A DNA stretch of 58,092 nucleotides from a virus. Below are positions 46,858-54,598 of this stretch, in pieces. The notes beneath the pieces are model-generated. The model made no database searches. It was given only the letters and a program-made list of their open reading frames with translations, and was not told where the DNA came from. A program made the position numbers and the translations under genes. The number at the start of each line of letters is the position of its first letter. The first letter of the stretch is position 1. The stretch lies in the IMG/VR virus record IMGVR_UViG_3300042924_003258, positions 1-58,092 of that record, one strand, 5' to 3'.

Positions 46858-48441
46858 CTATTGCGGCGCGAGTTGCTGTCGAACGACAGCACCCGCTGTA
46901 CGGGCCGCTTCCCGCCCACCCTCCATCGCCGATTCCGTCTGTGCCTGCAACTGCGCCGCCGCCTGTGCTTCGGCCTGCTGCTCCTCACGAGTCTTCACCA
47001 TGCCCGGCTCGAACACGTTGTTCAGTCGCATAATCGCCGTGAACACGTTGTTCATGTTGAGCGACGCCATGACATCCGGCCCCATCTGAGAAGCCAGTTG
47101 CACAACCTCGCCAAGCCTGCGAGCCTTGATCTGCTGGACAGCCAGCGAGGTTCCCGTGAGAACCTTCGGGCTGATGTATTGCTTCCACTCGTCGGGAATC
47201 GACGGGAGCAATCGCCGAATGTCGTGCATCACAACCGCGATCTGATGCGGCTGCGTGGTCGCTTGGAACGATGACAATGCCCCGCCAAGCATCTGCTCCA
47301 ACTGGCTGCTCACGCGCTCGACCTGCAAGGCCGTCACGCGGTCCACGTTGGGGAGCGATGCTGCGATGATGCCAAGGCTCTCGGCCACCCGCTGTTCGGT
47401 CGCTGCGATAGCCGATTGCACCACGCCGGGCGAACTGCCAGGATTCGCGTACAACGCGGCAACGTCGCCCACCACCCCGCCCACCACACTCGCCCGCATC
47501 GCGTAGCCCGACGGCCACTTGAGATGTTCCGGGTCAGTGGGCGAACCGTGGTTCACAGCCCACTTGACGTTGGACACCATGCGAGCGATTTCGAGAAGCC
47601 GCAGCCCGAGTTCATCGAGGGCCGCAAGGCTTGCAAGGTGGGCAGAGAGGGGCGAAGTGCCGTAGTGGTCGCCGGAAGAGAGGCGTATAGCCGGGGCTAT
47701 ATACCGGCAAATCTTCTCGCGGCGAGCCTCTTGCAGTTGGTTGCCGTTGATCTCTTGCGTCGTGACCCATTCGCCCGTGCGGGGGTCGTACTCGCAGAGC
47801 GTGTAGAGGTCTTTCTGTCGCGTCTTGCGGGGTTGGCCCGCCAGTTCCTTGCGATTCAGCCCGACGTTCTCGATCTGCTCGTCCGTCAGCGTGAGCGGGT
47901 CAACGCACTCTTTGGTGACGTGTTCGACCGGCGAACCCTTGCAGTCGCGCTGCGTCACGAACTGGTCGAGCCGGAAGTTCTGCGTGGATTGATCGTCGTA
48001 GATCAGTTGCAGGCCCGAGCCGAACGCGAGGACCGACCGGATCAGTTGTCGCTGGCCTTCGTAGAACCCAAGCGACCCGTTCGGGCTGGTGTGTTCCATC
48101 GCCGCGAGCGTCGTCAAGTCGCGCATCGTCGCCAGCGTCCCGGCCCCCTGCTTCATCTCGGTCGGGATGGCGGGGTTGTAGAGGATGTTCGCCGACAGTG
48201 GCGTAGCAAACCACGGGAGGCCTGGCGTGTAGGCCGCGAAGAAGAATTGGCTTTCCAGCAGGTTCAGGGCTTGCGGCCCGACGCTCTGGTACTGGCGAAC
48301 GTACTGCTCCGTCGCCCGCGTTTCCTCTCGCGGCGGCAGCAACGTGTAGTCGGTGGCTCTCGCCAGCGCGCGGCAGCGGCGTAGATACACCTGCCGGTCA
48401 GCGTCGTAGTCGCTAAACCGGCCCTGAATTTGTGTTTTCAC
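46858..48441 (-). CDS. Portal (head-tail connector) protein, T7 gp8-like (527 aa)
   Basis: The order of segments follows gp8: YLRRCRALARATDYTLLPPR, a YQSVGPQALNLLESQFFFAA region, GYAMRASVVGGVVGDVAAL and a C-terminal Gln/Ala-rich helix (REEQQAEAQAAAQLQAQ). Twelve copies form the DNA channel where terminase and tail attach. Length is near the T7 value (536 aa). Confidence 0.9.
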   Translation of the reverse strand: MKTQIQGRFSDYDADRQVYLRRCRALARATDYTLLPPREETRATEQYVRQYQSVGPQALNLLESQFFFAAYTPGLPWFATPLSANILYNPAIPTEMKQGAGTLATMRDLTTLAAMEHTSPNGSLGFYEGQRQLIRSVLAFGSGLQLIYDDQSTQNFRLDQFVTQRDCKGSPVEHVTKECVDPLTLTDEQIENVGLNRKELAGQPRKTRQKDLYTLCEYDPRTGEWVTTQEINGNQLQEARREKICRYIAPAIRLSSGDHYGTSPLSAHLASLAALDELGLRLLEIARMVSNVKWAVNHGSPTDPEHLKWPSGYAMRASVVGGVVGDVAALYANPGSSPGVVQSAIAATEQRVAESLGIIAASLPNVDRVTALQVERVSSQLEQMLGGALSSFQATTQPHQIAVVMHDIRRLLPSIPDEWKQYISPKVLTGTSLAVQQIKARRLGEVVQLASQMGPDVMASLNMNNVFTAIMRLNNVFEPGMVKTREEQQAEAQAAAQLQAQTESAMEGGREAARTAGAVVRQQLAPQ

Positions 48442-48689
48442 CTTGGGAACATCTGGGTCGAAATCGTGGGCGGCGTGACCACCTGCGCGGGCAATGCGTT
48501 GCCAGCGGACGCGAGCGCGTTCTGTTGGGAGATGCCGGTCGCGGGGTCAATCGTGAGTGATTGATTCGTGCCAGCAGTGGACCTTGCGGCGGATGCCCGA
48601 CGCACCGCCCGCCTGAACACTTCTGCCGGGTCTTCCGCCCGTGGCGGTGGAGCCACTTCGGGAATGCCGGGCGGGTTGAACAGGTTCAT
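48438..48689 (-). CDS. Small head-associated protein (83 aa)
   Basis: Starts MNLFNPPGIPEVAPPPRAED, Pro-rich, then an Ala/Arg helix and a Thr/Pro end. Small proteins of this kind precede the portal gene in several T7-like phages. Role unknown. Confidence 0.6.
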   Translation of the reverse strand: MNLFNPPGIPEVAPPPRAEDPAEVFRRAVRRASAARSTAGTNQSLTIDPATGISQQNALASAGNALPAQVVTPPTISTQMFPR

Positions 48690-48919
48690 TCTTCGATTCT
48701 CTTGTACCCCTCTGGTGCGTCGGTGGCGGGCTTGGTGTCCAGAAACCAGCCGTAGCCATCCTTGACTAGCGACCGCCTCCCCAGATTGCCGAACAGCACA
48801 GCGGCGTCGTTGGGCATAGTGCGGGGATCATGTTCGGAAACGGCCCGATCAATCTCTTCCCACAGTTCCCGCCGCTTCGATTCCGATAACTCCATCCATG
48901 CTCGAAAGTTCGTGTTCAT
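48686..48919 (-). CDS. Hypothetical protein (77 aa)
   Basis: MNTNFRAWMELSESKRRELW, a helical protein with AVLFGNLGRRSLVKDGYG in the middle. AAGGA precedes the start, and the ATGA overlaps the stop of another reading frame (48916), which supports a gene there. Confidence 0.65.
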   Translation of the reverse strand: MNTNFRAWMELSESKRRELWEEIDRAVSEHDPRTMPNDAAVLFGNLGRRSLVKDGYGWFLDTKPATDAPEGYKRIEE

Positions 48920-49220
48920 GGTCCTTCACCCATCCAAAGATCAAACGCGGCGTCACCGCCCACCACGGCGCACGCATCCCATGTGCCGATAACACGCGAC
49001 GCACCGACGCGACGCACGATTCCCCACGACTGGGGGATATGTCGGGCCATGATGGTCCGATATTGGCGATGCCAGTAGGCTCGCCAATCACCCGAAGCAA
49101 GGCCGATAACCGAACCCAACGGGCGTCTGGACCGGAAAGCATTGCACAGTCGCCCCTTACGATGACGACGTGCCCGAGGTATACCCCGCCTACGGTCCCA
49201 AACCACAAAACCCTGTCCAT
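48849..49220 (-). CDS. Hypothetical gene with two open frames, possible frameshift
   Basis: From ATG 49220 one frame reads MDRVLWFGTVGGVYLGHVVI, then GPDARWVRLSALLRVIGEP. A second frame, open over the same stretch, ends at 48916 with SRVIGTWDACAVVGGDAAFD and a stop that couples to the next gene. The first looks right at the N-terminus and the second at the C-terminus, so a programmed or sequencing frameshift is possible. I cannot place the switch point. Confidence 0.4.
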   Translation of the reverse strand: MDRVLWFGTVGGVYLGHVVIVRGDCAMLSGPDARWVRLSALLRVIGEPTGIANIGPSWPDISPSRGESCVASVRRVLSAHGMRAPWWAVTPRLIFGWVKDHEHELSSMDGVIGIEAAGTVGRD

Positions 49221-49246
49221 AACCCCATAACCTCGCTTTGGCGGCG

Positions 49247-49289
49247 CAATTGAGAATGAGTCTCAATTGCAGTTGAGAATCCAATCTCA
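49247..49289. promoter_or_regulatory. Tandem Fur-like palindromes after the RNA polymerase gene
   Basis: The first site is a 23-bp perfect inverted repeat centred at 49258, with core TGAGAATGAGTCTCA (7-1-7 symmetry like Fur boxes). The second is TGAGAATCCAATCTCA (49274-49289). The centres are about 23 bp apart, two helical turns. The pair fills the gap between the RNA polymerase stop and the next late gene and could be an operator; as RNA, the first would form a 9-bp hairpin. Confidence 0.6.
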
Positions 49290-51806
49290 CTAGTGGAAGG
49301 CGTACGTGCTTTCCCGGATGCTCGCCGGGTCAAAGCTCCCGAGTTCTGGGGGTTGCGGCAACTCCAACCCCGGCACCAGTTTGGACCAATACTCGTGCAG
49401 CATGGCCAGCCGGTTCACGCCTTCGTACATCCCCGCCAGTTGGTCGATGGCCTCGCGGTGCATGTACGCGACGTGCCCAGCGTGACAGTTGTATTGGTCG
49501 TGCTGGGCGAACATCTCGTACCCGCGCCGCAGCATCATGCACGCCGTTCGCATCAGGTGTTCTTGATCGAACGAGTGAACCACGTTGGGGGCGATGCCCC
49601 GAACCTGACGCCCGACCGCCACTTCGTACGAATCGAACTCGGCCTGAACGTGTGTCTCGCCCACGATGGTCTGGATGCGGCCCTTCCACTTCTTGCGGTA
49701 AGGCTGCTCGACGAGAAAGTTGACGCCGTTGATCCACGACATCGCGGTTTTCTTGTCGCCGGAATTGCACACCAGCCGGGCGCACTCCTGCATCCACTTC
49801 ATCGCCGCCGCCGGTCGCTTGGCAATGTTCTCAATCGCCTGGATGCACGCGCGGGCCAGCGTCATCGCAATGCGGTGGGTGTCGTCGCAGTCCTCCGCGC
49901 CGTCCTTGAGCATCTTCGAGTGGACCTGATAGATCGCACCCGACAGCGTGACGCCGTACGCGAACGCGAGGAACGTCTGCTTGCACACCGACCGCTTCAC
50001 CCACGGAAGAACGTCCTTGACGTAGACCGAATACTGGACCTTCTTCTTGTGCCCACGCTTGGCGTACACCCACTTGTTGACGTGGATATCGCCCGCTTCT
50101 TTCAGCAGTTTCTCGACCTCGCGTAAGCACACGGTATACAAGTCTGCCGGGGCGTCGCCCGCCGTGAGGTTCACCAGCGGCGCGAGCGTTTCGTCCCGCG
50201 TCATTGCTGCCAAGTGCTGCAAGCCGTTGGCTGTCCCGTCCCGTCCAATCGGCAGCCGGGCCAACTGCTGATCGTCGGTCAAAGCGTGGCACGCGGCAAG
50301 GAACTCCCACGGGCTGTCTGCCTTCTGCCAGAAGTCCTCGTCCAGTCCCATAGCCGCACACCGGGCAATCTCGCGGGAGTGGTCCAGCGTCCACCGCTCT
50401 CGATCCGCGAACGAAACCTTGTCCACGCCGTAGCAGTTGGCCGCCCAGATTCGAGCGGCCCTGCGGCCATGCTCGCCGGGTTCAACTGGCTTGGCGAACT
50501 GCAACATCGCCCGCGCCCACTTCTCGTTCGTGTAGTTGAGGTAGTCGCCGCGCGGGTAGACCCGGCCACGGAAGTCGCAGAACTGATCGAAGTGAAACTC
50601 GGCTTCGTCTTCGTACGCCTTGGTGATGTTCAACGCGCCCGAGAAGATTGAACGCTGACCCTTGCGGCCCTGGCTGTCTTTGTAGAGCAACGCCACGTTC
50701 CGCTTGTGGACCATGAACGCATCCTTGTCGGCCACAACTTCCGCCGACGCGCGGGGCATGTCCTCCTTCTCAAGCGGCTTCGTTGCCGGAATCTCAAGCA
50801 TGTCGCGACCGCCGCGCCACACCTCCTCGATGACCTGCATGATCGGCTTGTTGATCGAGAACTTGGTGTTGGCGATCCAGTTGATGCCCCGGTAGAACGT
50901 GGGCATGTCGTTGTCTCGCATGTGCTGGCGTTGCTTCTTCGTCGCCCGCACCACCAGCGGCTTGCGGATCGTGTACCGACCGCCCCGCTTGCGTAGGCCC
51001 CACTCAATCGGCTCAGCCACCATCGGGAGGTTCTTGGCGTGCAGGCTCGCGTCGTGTTGCAGGCACGCATGAACCATCGCCTGCAACTGGTAATCCATCC
51101 ACACCACTCGCTGCTTCTTCTCGCCGGGCCGGATGCCAATGCGGAACGCCTGAACGTCCTTGCCCTCCGGGTCGGGCTTGAACACCAGCGTCGTTGACAC
51201 CGCCCACATCAGCATCGACGCCGCGCGGAACTTGCGGTTGATGTCGCTGATAGGCCCGGCAACCTCGGGAACCTTGTCGGCCATCTTCTTGCAGGCGAGA
51301 ACCTGCTTGGGCGTGGCCTTCCGCCAGCGGCCCACGATCTTCGGGAACAACTTGAGTTCGGCGTCATCCTGCGAGCGGTCGTACTTGCGGGCCAACGCCA
51401 GCAGCATCTCGGCCTTCGTCGCCTGCCAGATCAACGCCGCCAACTTGGTTGCCGACACACCCTCGGGGTGTTGCAGCGTGGCGTTGAATGTCTCGTGAAT
51501 CGCAATCGCCGCCAGCCGCTCCGACCCGAGCATCGTGTAGCACTGGACAAACGCAACGTGGTTCAAGTCCCACGGGCTTTCGCCGTCGCCGATTGCCTTG
51601 GCCTCTCGAATGCGGCTGGCCAGTGGTTTGATCCACGGCAGGACGATGTGTGACAGGGGCGGGAGGCTTGCGGCCTGTCGCTTCTCCACCTTGTCGTACA
51701 GTTCGTCGATGCGCTCGCTCTCACCCAGCACGCGCGAACGGTTCTCAATCTCAATCTGACGCTGCATCGCGGTCCCTGCGAGCAACGGAGTCGTCGCCAC
51801 TTCCAT
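49290..51806 (-). CDS. T7-like single-subunit RNA polymerase (838 aa)
   Basis: All catalytic motifs of the family are present: FRGRVYPRGDYLNY before motif A; GRDGTANGLQHLAAM with catalytic Asp523; KRSVCKQTFLAFAYGV with Lys609 and Tyr617 in motif B; GIAPNVVHSFDQEHL and AQHDQYNCH with Asp770 in motif C. Start chosen at MEVATTPLLAG after AAGGGAGGCCGC; the longer frame runs into the upstream gene. It ends YAFH where T7 has FAFA. It would transcribe the late genes from its own promoters, which I could not identify. Confidence 0.95.
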   Translation of the reverse strand: MEVATTPLLAGTAMQRQIEIENRSRVLGESERIDELYDKVEKRQAASLPPLSHIVLPWIKPLASRIREAKAIGDGESPWDLNHVAFVQCYTMLGSERLAAIAIHETFNATLQHPEGVSATKLAALIWQATKAEMLLALARKYDRSQDDAELKLFPKIVGRWRKATPKQVLACKKMADKVPEVAGPISDINRKFRAASMLMWAVSTTLVFKPDPEGKDVQAFRIGIRPGEKKQRVVWMDYQLQAMVHACLQHDASLHAKNLPMVAEPIEWGLRKRGGRYTIRKPLVVRATKKQRQHMRDNDMPTFYRGINWIANTKFSINKPIMQVIEEVWRGGRDMLEIPATKPLEKEDMPRASAEVVADKDAFMVHKRNVALLYKDSQGRKGQRSIFSGALNITKAYEDEAEFHFDQFCDFRGRVYPRGDYLNYTNEKWARAMLQFAKPVEPGEHGRRAARIWAANCYGVDKVSFADRERWTLDHSREIARCAAMGLDEDFWQKADSPWEFLAACHALTDDQQLARLPIGRDGTANGLQHLAAMTRDETLAPLVNLTAGDAPADLYTVCLREVEKLLKEAGDIHVNKWVYAKRGHKKKVQYSVYVKDVLPWVKRSVCKQTFLAFAYGVTLSGAIYQVHSKMLKDGAEDCDDTHRIAMTLARACIQAIENIAKRPAAAMKWMQECARLVCNSGDKKTAMSWINGVNFLVEQPYRKKWKGRIQTIVGETHVQAEFDSYEVAVGRQVRGIAPNVVHSFDQEHLMRTACMMLRRGYEMFAQHDQYNCHAGHVAYMHREAIDQLAGMYEGVNRLAMLHEYWSKLVPGLELPQPPELGSFDPASIRESTYAFH

Positions 51807-51820
51807 GCGGCCTCCCTTGG

Positions 51821-52108
51821 TTAGTGAGTCTCTTTGTGTTCCCGCTGCCACTTCTCCGCGAACCCAAGATATACCTTGAGGTCGTCGTAGTTGTCCTGCT
51901 TGTAGACCCGCCTCATGCGGTTCAACTTGAGCGCGGACATCATCAGCCCAATCACCCACGGCGGCAACGGCTCCATCCTCGCAACCTTGTCTGCGTGCGG
52001 TTGCAGCAGGCAGGCCCACATCTGCGCGATGCCCTTGTGGTTTTCGAGCGGGTCGCCGTAGACATTTTGTCTATCCTCCTTGAGTTTTTCCAAGTCTGTT
52101 TCGCTCAA
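51821..52108 (-). CDS. DUF6378-type phage protein (95 aa)
   Basis: KEDRQNVYGDPLENHKGIAQ, then PLPPWVIGLMMSALKLNRMR and DNYDDLKVYLGFAEKW, the three conserved blocks of this common phage family. Function not known to me; the helical layout resembles MazG-like folds. It precedes the RNA polymerase gene by 14 bases. Confidence 0.75.
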   Translation of the reverse strand: MSETDLEKLKEDRQNVYGDPLENHKGIAQMWACLLQPHADKVARMEPLPPWVIGLMMSALKLNRMRRVYKQDNYDDLKVYLGFAEKWQREHKETH

Positions 52109-52380
52109 CGCTTCCTCCGTCGTTTCTTGAACCCGTGTCTGGTTTCTAACCCGAGTGCGTACCGCATCGCTGCGACCATCGACCGGATCATGCCGTCGTA
52201 GTCCAGGTCTTTGTCCATGACCATCTCAACCGTTTGGCCCGCAAACCTCACGCGCCATTCGAGCGGATCGGAGCCTTCGACGTGATCGACGCTGGCCGTT
52301 GCCTCGTACTCGAATAGCCCGTTTTCCCAAAGCAGTTCGTGAAAGGCTCTGGTCGCTACGGGGTCGTGTTCCAGAATCAA
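52105..52380 (-). CDS. Hypothetical protein, TTG start (91 aa)
   Basis: TTG start inside the junction GGGGGTGGCGATTGA, overlapping the stop of the next gene upstream. Reads ILEHDPVATRAFHELLWENG and EWRVRFAGQTVEMVMDKDLD, with a strongly basic end (GFKKRRRKR). No family recognised. Confidence 0.6.
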   Translation of the reverse strand: MILEHDPVATRAFHELLWENGLFEYEATASVDHVEGSDPLEWRVRFAGQTVEMVMDKDLDYDGMIRSMVAAMRYALGLETRHGFKKRRRKR

Positions 52381-52583
52381 TCGCCACCCCCAAACGCCAC
52401 CCACGCGACAGACGCCAAGAACAACACGACGTTTGCTGCACCCGCCGCCAACGCAAATGTCATAGCCCAATCGTTCCATCGCCAGTGCTGCAACCTCTCG
52501 CGGTCGTAGACCGGCACGCCGACCAGCACAGCCAAGAACGCGAACGACGCCGCGCAGAACACGATTATTTCTGGTCCGTTCAA
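52377..52583 (-). CDS. Two-pass membrane protein, TTG start (68 aa)
   Basis: It uses the same junction GGGGGTGGCGATTGA as its neighbour. Membrane segments are IIVFCAASFAFLAVLVGVPV (about 6-25) and MTFALAAGAANVVLFLASVA (about 40-59). Possibly an exclusion or lysis-timing protein; unproven. Confidence 0.6.
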   Translation of the reverse strand: MNGPEIIVFCAASFAFLAVLVGVPVYDRERLQHWRWNDWAMTFALAAGAANVVLFLASVAWVAFGGGD

Positions 52584-52885
52584 TCGCCACCCCCATAAAA
52601 CTCCGCGAGCGCGTCGATGGGGGTGTCGTGTTCCTTGCCGCATGTGTCAGTGTCAGCCGAATACACAACGAAACTCTCCGCGAACGTGAGCAGGCTTTGA
52701 TCGTCAGGCATTTTTCGCATCCAGTGCGACTCGATCATGGCGACAGCCGCGCGATCAAAAATCGCCGTTTGGGTGCGTGACCATCGCCACGCCCCTTTGC
52801 TCCAATGCATCTTGCCAAGCAACAACTCACTCACCGCCAACTCCGGCCTCTTCGCCACGATCTTCGCGTAGGTTTCTGGTGTCAT
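52580..52885 (-). CDS. Hypothetical protein (101 aa)
   Basis: MTPETYAKIVAKRPELAVSE, a WSRTQTAIFDRAAVAMIESH helix region and an acidic end (ALAEFYGGGD). It is of the type found beside early phage metabolic genes. Function unknown. Confidence 0.65.
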   Translation of the reverse strand: MTPETYAKIVAKRPELAVSELLLGKMHWSKGAWRWSRTQTAIFDRAAVAMIESHWMRKMPDDQSLLTFAESFVVYSADTDTCGKEHDTPIDALAEFYGGGD

Positions 52886-53274
52886 TGACTGCCTCCATTT
52901 AGCATCCTGAGATTCGCCTTGATGTCAGACTCGCGGAACACGGTCACAAGTCCGCACTTGTCATCCATGAACGTCAGCCGCCAAGCACGCTTGCCGTTGG
53001 GTCGCCACATGACGCACGCGCCCCGGCCACTTGCAACGCATTTGTCCGACTTGCTGCAAGCCTGTACCCACGCCTCCCACAGTTGTTTGGTTCCCAAGTC
53101 CAGCGACTCAACCCGCTTCACTTCCAGATACACGTTCGGCAGGTCGCGGATAATCACATCCCGCCCATCCTCAACGCCCAGCCCTTTCGAGCGCACGGCG
53201 TCGAACCCAAGCGAGCAGATGAACGCAGCCGCTTCGCGTTCGCCCTGACTGCCTTTGCGTTGTGAGTGTGTCAC
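52882..53274 (-). CDS. Holliday junction resolvase-like PDDEXK nuclease (130 aa)
   Basis: GTG start after TGGAGGGCAA, reading VTHSQRKGSQGEREAAAFIC. The catalytic set fits: Glu in GEREAAAF, Asp in GRDVIIRDL, E-x-K in VYLEVKRVE. This layout is that of archaeal Hjc-type and phage resolvases, which clear branched DNA before packaging. It would take the role of T7 endonuclease I. Confidence 0.75.
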   Translation of the reverse strand: MTHSQRKGSQGEREAAAFICSLGFDAVRSKGLGVEDGRDVIIRDLPNVYLEVKRVESLDLGTKQLWEAWVQACSKSDKCVASGRGACVMWRPNGKRAWRLTFMDDKCGLVTVFRESDIKANLRMLNGGSQ

Positions 53275-53522
53275 TTGCCCTCCAGTTCTTGAATCGCCCG
53301 ATCCGCATCCACGCACGCCTGTTGCAGCCGCTTGTATTCCTCTGCCGCGTCGTCTTGGTTGACGGGCGGGTAGAAGCGACGCTCGAATCGGTACGCGGCG
53401 CGGACCTTCTCGTACGCCTCGATCAGCCTGTCCAAGTCCGTCGCCCTCATCGCCTCGCCGTGTGCAGCCTTGCGGCCCGCGACGTTCGCGGCGAAGAGGC
53501 GGATTCTGTCTATCGCACTCAT
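53271..53522 (-). CDS. Hypothetical helical protein (83 aa)
   Basis: MSAIDRIRLFAANVAGRKAA, then RLIEAYEKVRAAYRFERRFY and DAAEEYKRLQQACVDADRAI, all helical. GAGGAACGCAAG precedes the start. No family recognised. Confidence 0.6.
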   Translation of the reverse strand: MSAIDRIRLFAANVAGRKAAHGEAMRATDLDRLIEAYEKVRAAYRFERRFYPPVNQDDAAEEYKRLQQACVDADRAIQELEGK

Positions 53523-53725
53523 CTTGCGTTCCTCAGTTCTTGCCGTGCCTGTTCCCAAGTCGCGCAAGGTCCACCTTGCACGTACGTCGCGTCAACAAAC
53601 CAGTCCTTGATCTTCTTCGGCTTGCACTTGTACCAGTGCCACCATCCCGCGTGCTTGTAGATGCCGCCTGCGATGCGGTCGTTGTGGATGTAGCGGGAAT
53701 GGTGTTCGTTTAGGGGTTGCCACAA
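53519..53725 (-). CDS. Hypothetical protein, TTG start (68 aa)
   Basis: This is the complete form of the gene cut by the left edge of the window. TTG at 53725 lies inside the stop region of the upstream gene and gives LWQPLNEHHSRYIHNDRIAG, GWWHWYKCKPKKIKDWF and an end EQARQELRNAR. It marks where the two large repeat copies begin. Confidence 0.6.
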   Translation of the reverse strand: MWQPLNEHHSRYIHNDRIAGGIYKHAGWWHWYKCKPKKIKDWFVDATYVQGGPCATWEQARQELRNAR

Positions 53726-53892
53726 TCGGCCCCCTTCCGCGCGTTCGCTTCCAGCACGGCTCGCACGATGCGCCGCCAGTTTTCCTTGTACCCTTCTGGT
53801 TGGTTGTCCCACTTTTCTACGGTGTCGAATCCGGCCCACGAAGTCTCAAACGCAACGCGGGCGAGGTCGTCGATGGTCTTGTCGTCAGGCAT
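53710..53892 (-). CDS. MPDDKT-type hypothetical protein (60 aa)
   Basis: MPDDKTIDDLARVAFETSWA after GGAGGGGAGCAGA. It equals the C-terminal half of 929-1333. Its last residues (KGADCGNP) are shared with the unrelated gene 119-370. Confidence 0.65.
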   Translation of the reverse strand: MPDDKTIDDLARVAFETSWAGFDTVEKWDNQPEGYKENWRRIVRAVLEANARKGADCGNP

Positions 53893-54166
53893 TCTGCTCC
53901 CCTCCCCTCGCGGCTTCGGCGGCAACGTCAAACGCCCCGTTCCGATAGAACCTCTCGCACGACTGGGGCACCACGCCCTTTGGCGATGCAAGCAGGTCGT
54001 TCATGCACGCCTTGCACGCGGCGACGGTCGCCTCGGCCTGCTCGCAGCGGGCGAGGAGGGTGGCGTAGTCTTCGTGGTCAACCCACTCGCCGTTCTTGTG
54101 TTCAACGCCACGGGTTTCGCACCCAAGTTCGCAGACGGTTGTGTACCGCTTCACTTCACTCGCCAT
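53885..54166 (-). CDS. Hypothetical protein with YATLLARCEQ motif (93 aa)
   Basis: MASEVKRYTTVCELGCETRG then YATLLARCEQAEATVAACKA. Allele of 1314-1670 with a different middle; the Cys residues at the start may form a knuckle. Function unknown. Confidence 0.65.
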   Translation of the reverse strand: MASEVKRYTTVCELGCETRGVEHKNGEWVDHEDYATLLARCEQAEATVAACKACMNDLLASPKGVVPQSCERFYRNGAFDVAAEAARGGEQNA

Positions 54167-54416
54167 GCTTCGCCTCCTTCTTCCGCCGTTCAATCTCCGC
54201 CCGCAGACACTTCGAGCATGTGTACCCGCCACGCGCGGGATGCCCGCACACGCCCATCGAGTAGGACTTCCGCGGGTGGTCGGCTTCTTGCCACGCGAGC
54301 CGACGCTCAAGCACGCCGAGCGAGTTGTCTTTCAGGTGGTTGGTCACTTCGCGGCCCTCTGCTTCACGGTCCTGTTCGTACCACCACCACGGTCCATCTA
54401 GCCAAGGCGGGTCCAT
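54156..54416 (-). CDS. Small Cys-rich protein (86 aa)
   Basis: ATG after AAGGGAGCGAAGCG gives MDPPWLDGPWWWYEQDREAE. From residue 24 it matches 1901-2092, including the CGHPARGGYTCSKCLRAE knuckle. The MDPPW opening also occurs in 929-1333, in front of an unrelated body. Confidence 0.65.
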   Translation of the reverse strand: MDPPWLDGPWWWYEQDREAEGREVTNHLKDNSLGVLERRLAWQEADHPRKSYSMGVCGHPARGGYTCSKCLRAEIERRKKEAKHGE

Positions 54417-54598
54417 CGCTTCGCTCCCTTCGTCTTCTTCCCCCGCTTCCGCCTGTCGGCTGCGACGGCGCGGAGGATGGCGGTGTTGATTTCTTTCGCC
54501 AACGACCAGCGTTCACAATCCACGGTCGCATGAGTAGAGCCGTAGTCCAGCACGATCCACTTCTTCGCAATCCTCTCCCCCGCCGTCTTGCTGCTCAT
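54398..54598 (-). CDS. Hypothetical basic protein (66 aa)
   Basis: MSSKTAGERIAKKWIVLDYG and a Lys/Arg tail (ADRRKRGKKTKGAKRW). Mosaic allele of 2089-2361: the same first residues and basic tail, different middle. Confidence 0.6.
   Translation of the reverse strand: MSSKTAGERIAKKWIVLDYGSTHATVDCERWSLAKEINTAILRAVAADRRKRGKKTKGAKRWTRLG

Noticed and set aside
49247-49269. Site considered as the phage RNA polymerase promoter
   Set aside because: T7-family promoters are not palindromic and I found no second copy of this sequence before other late genes.
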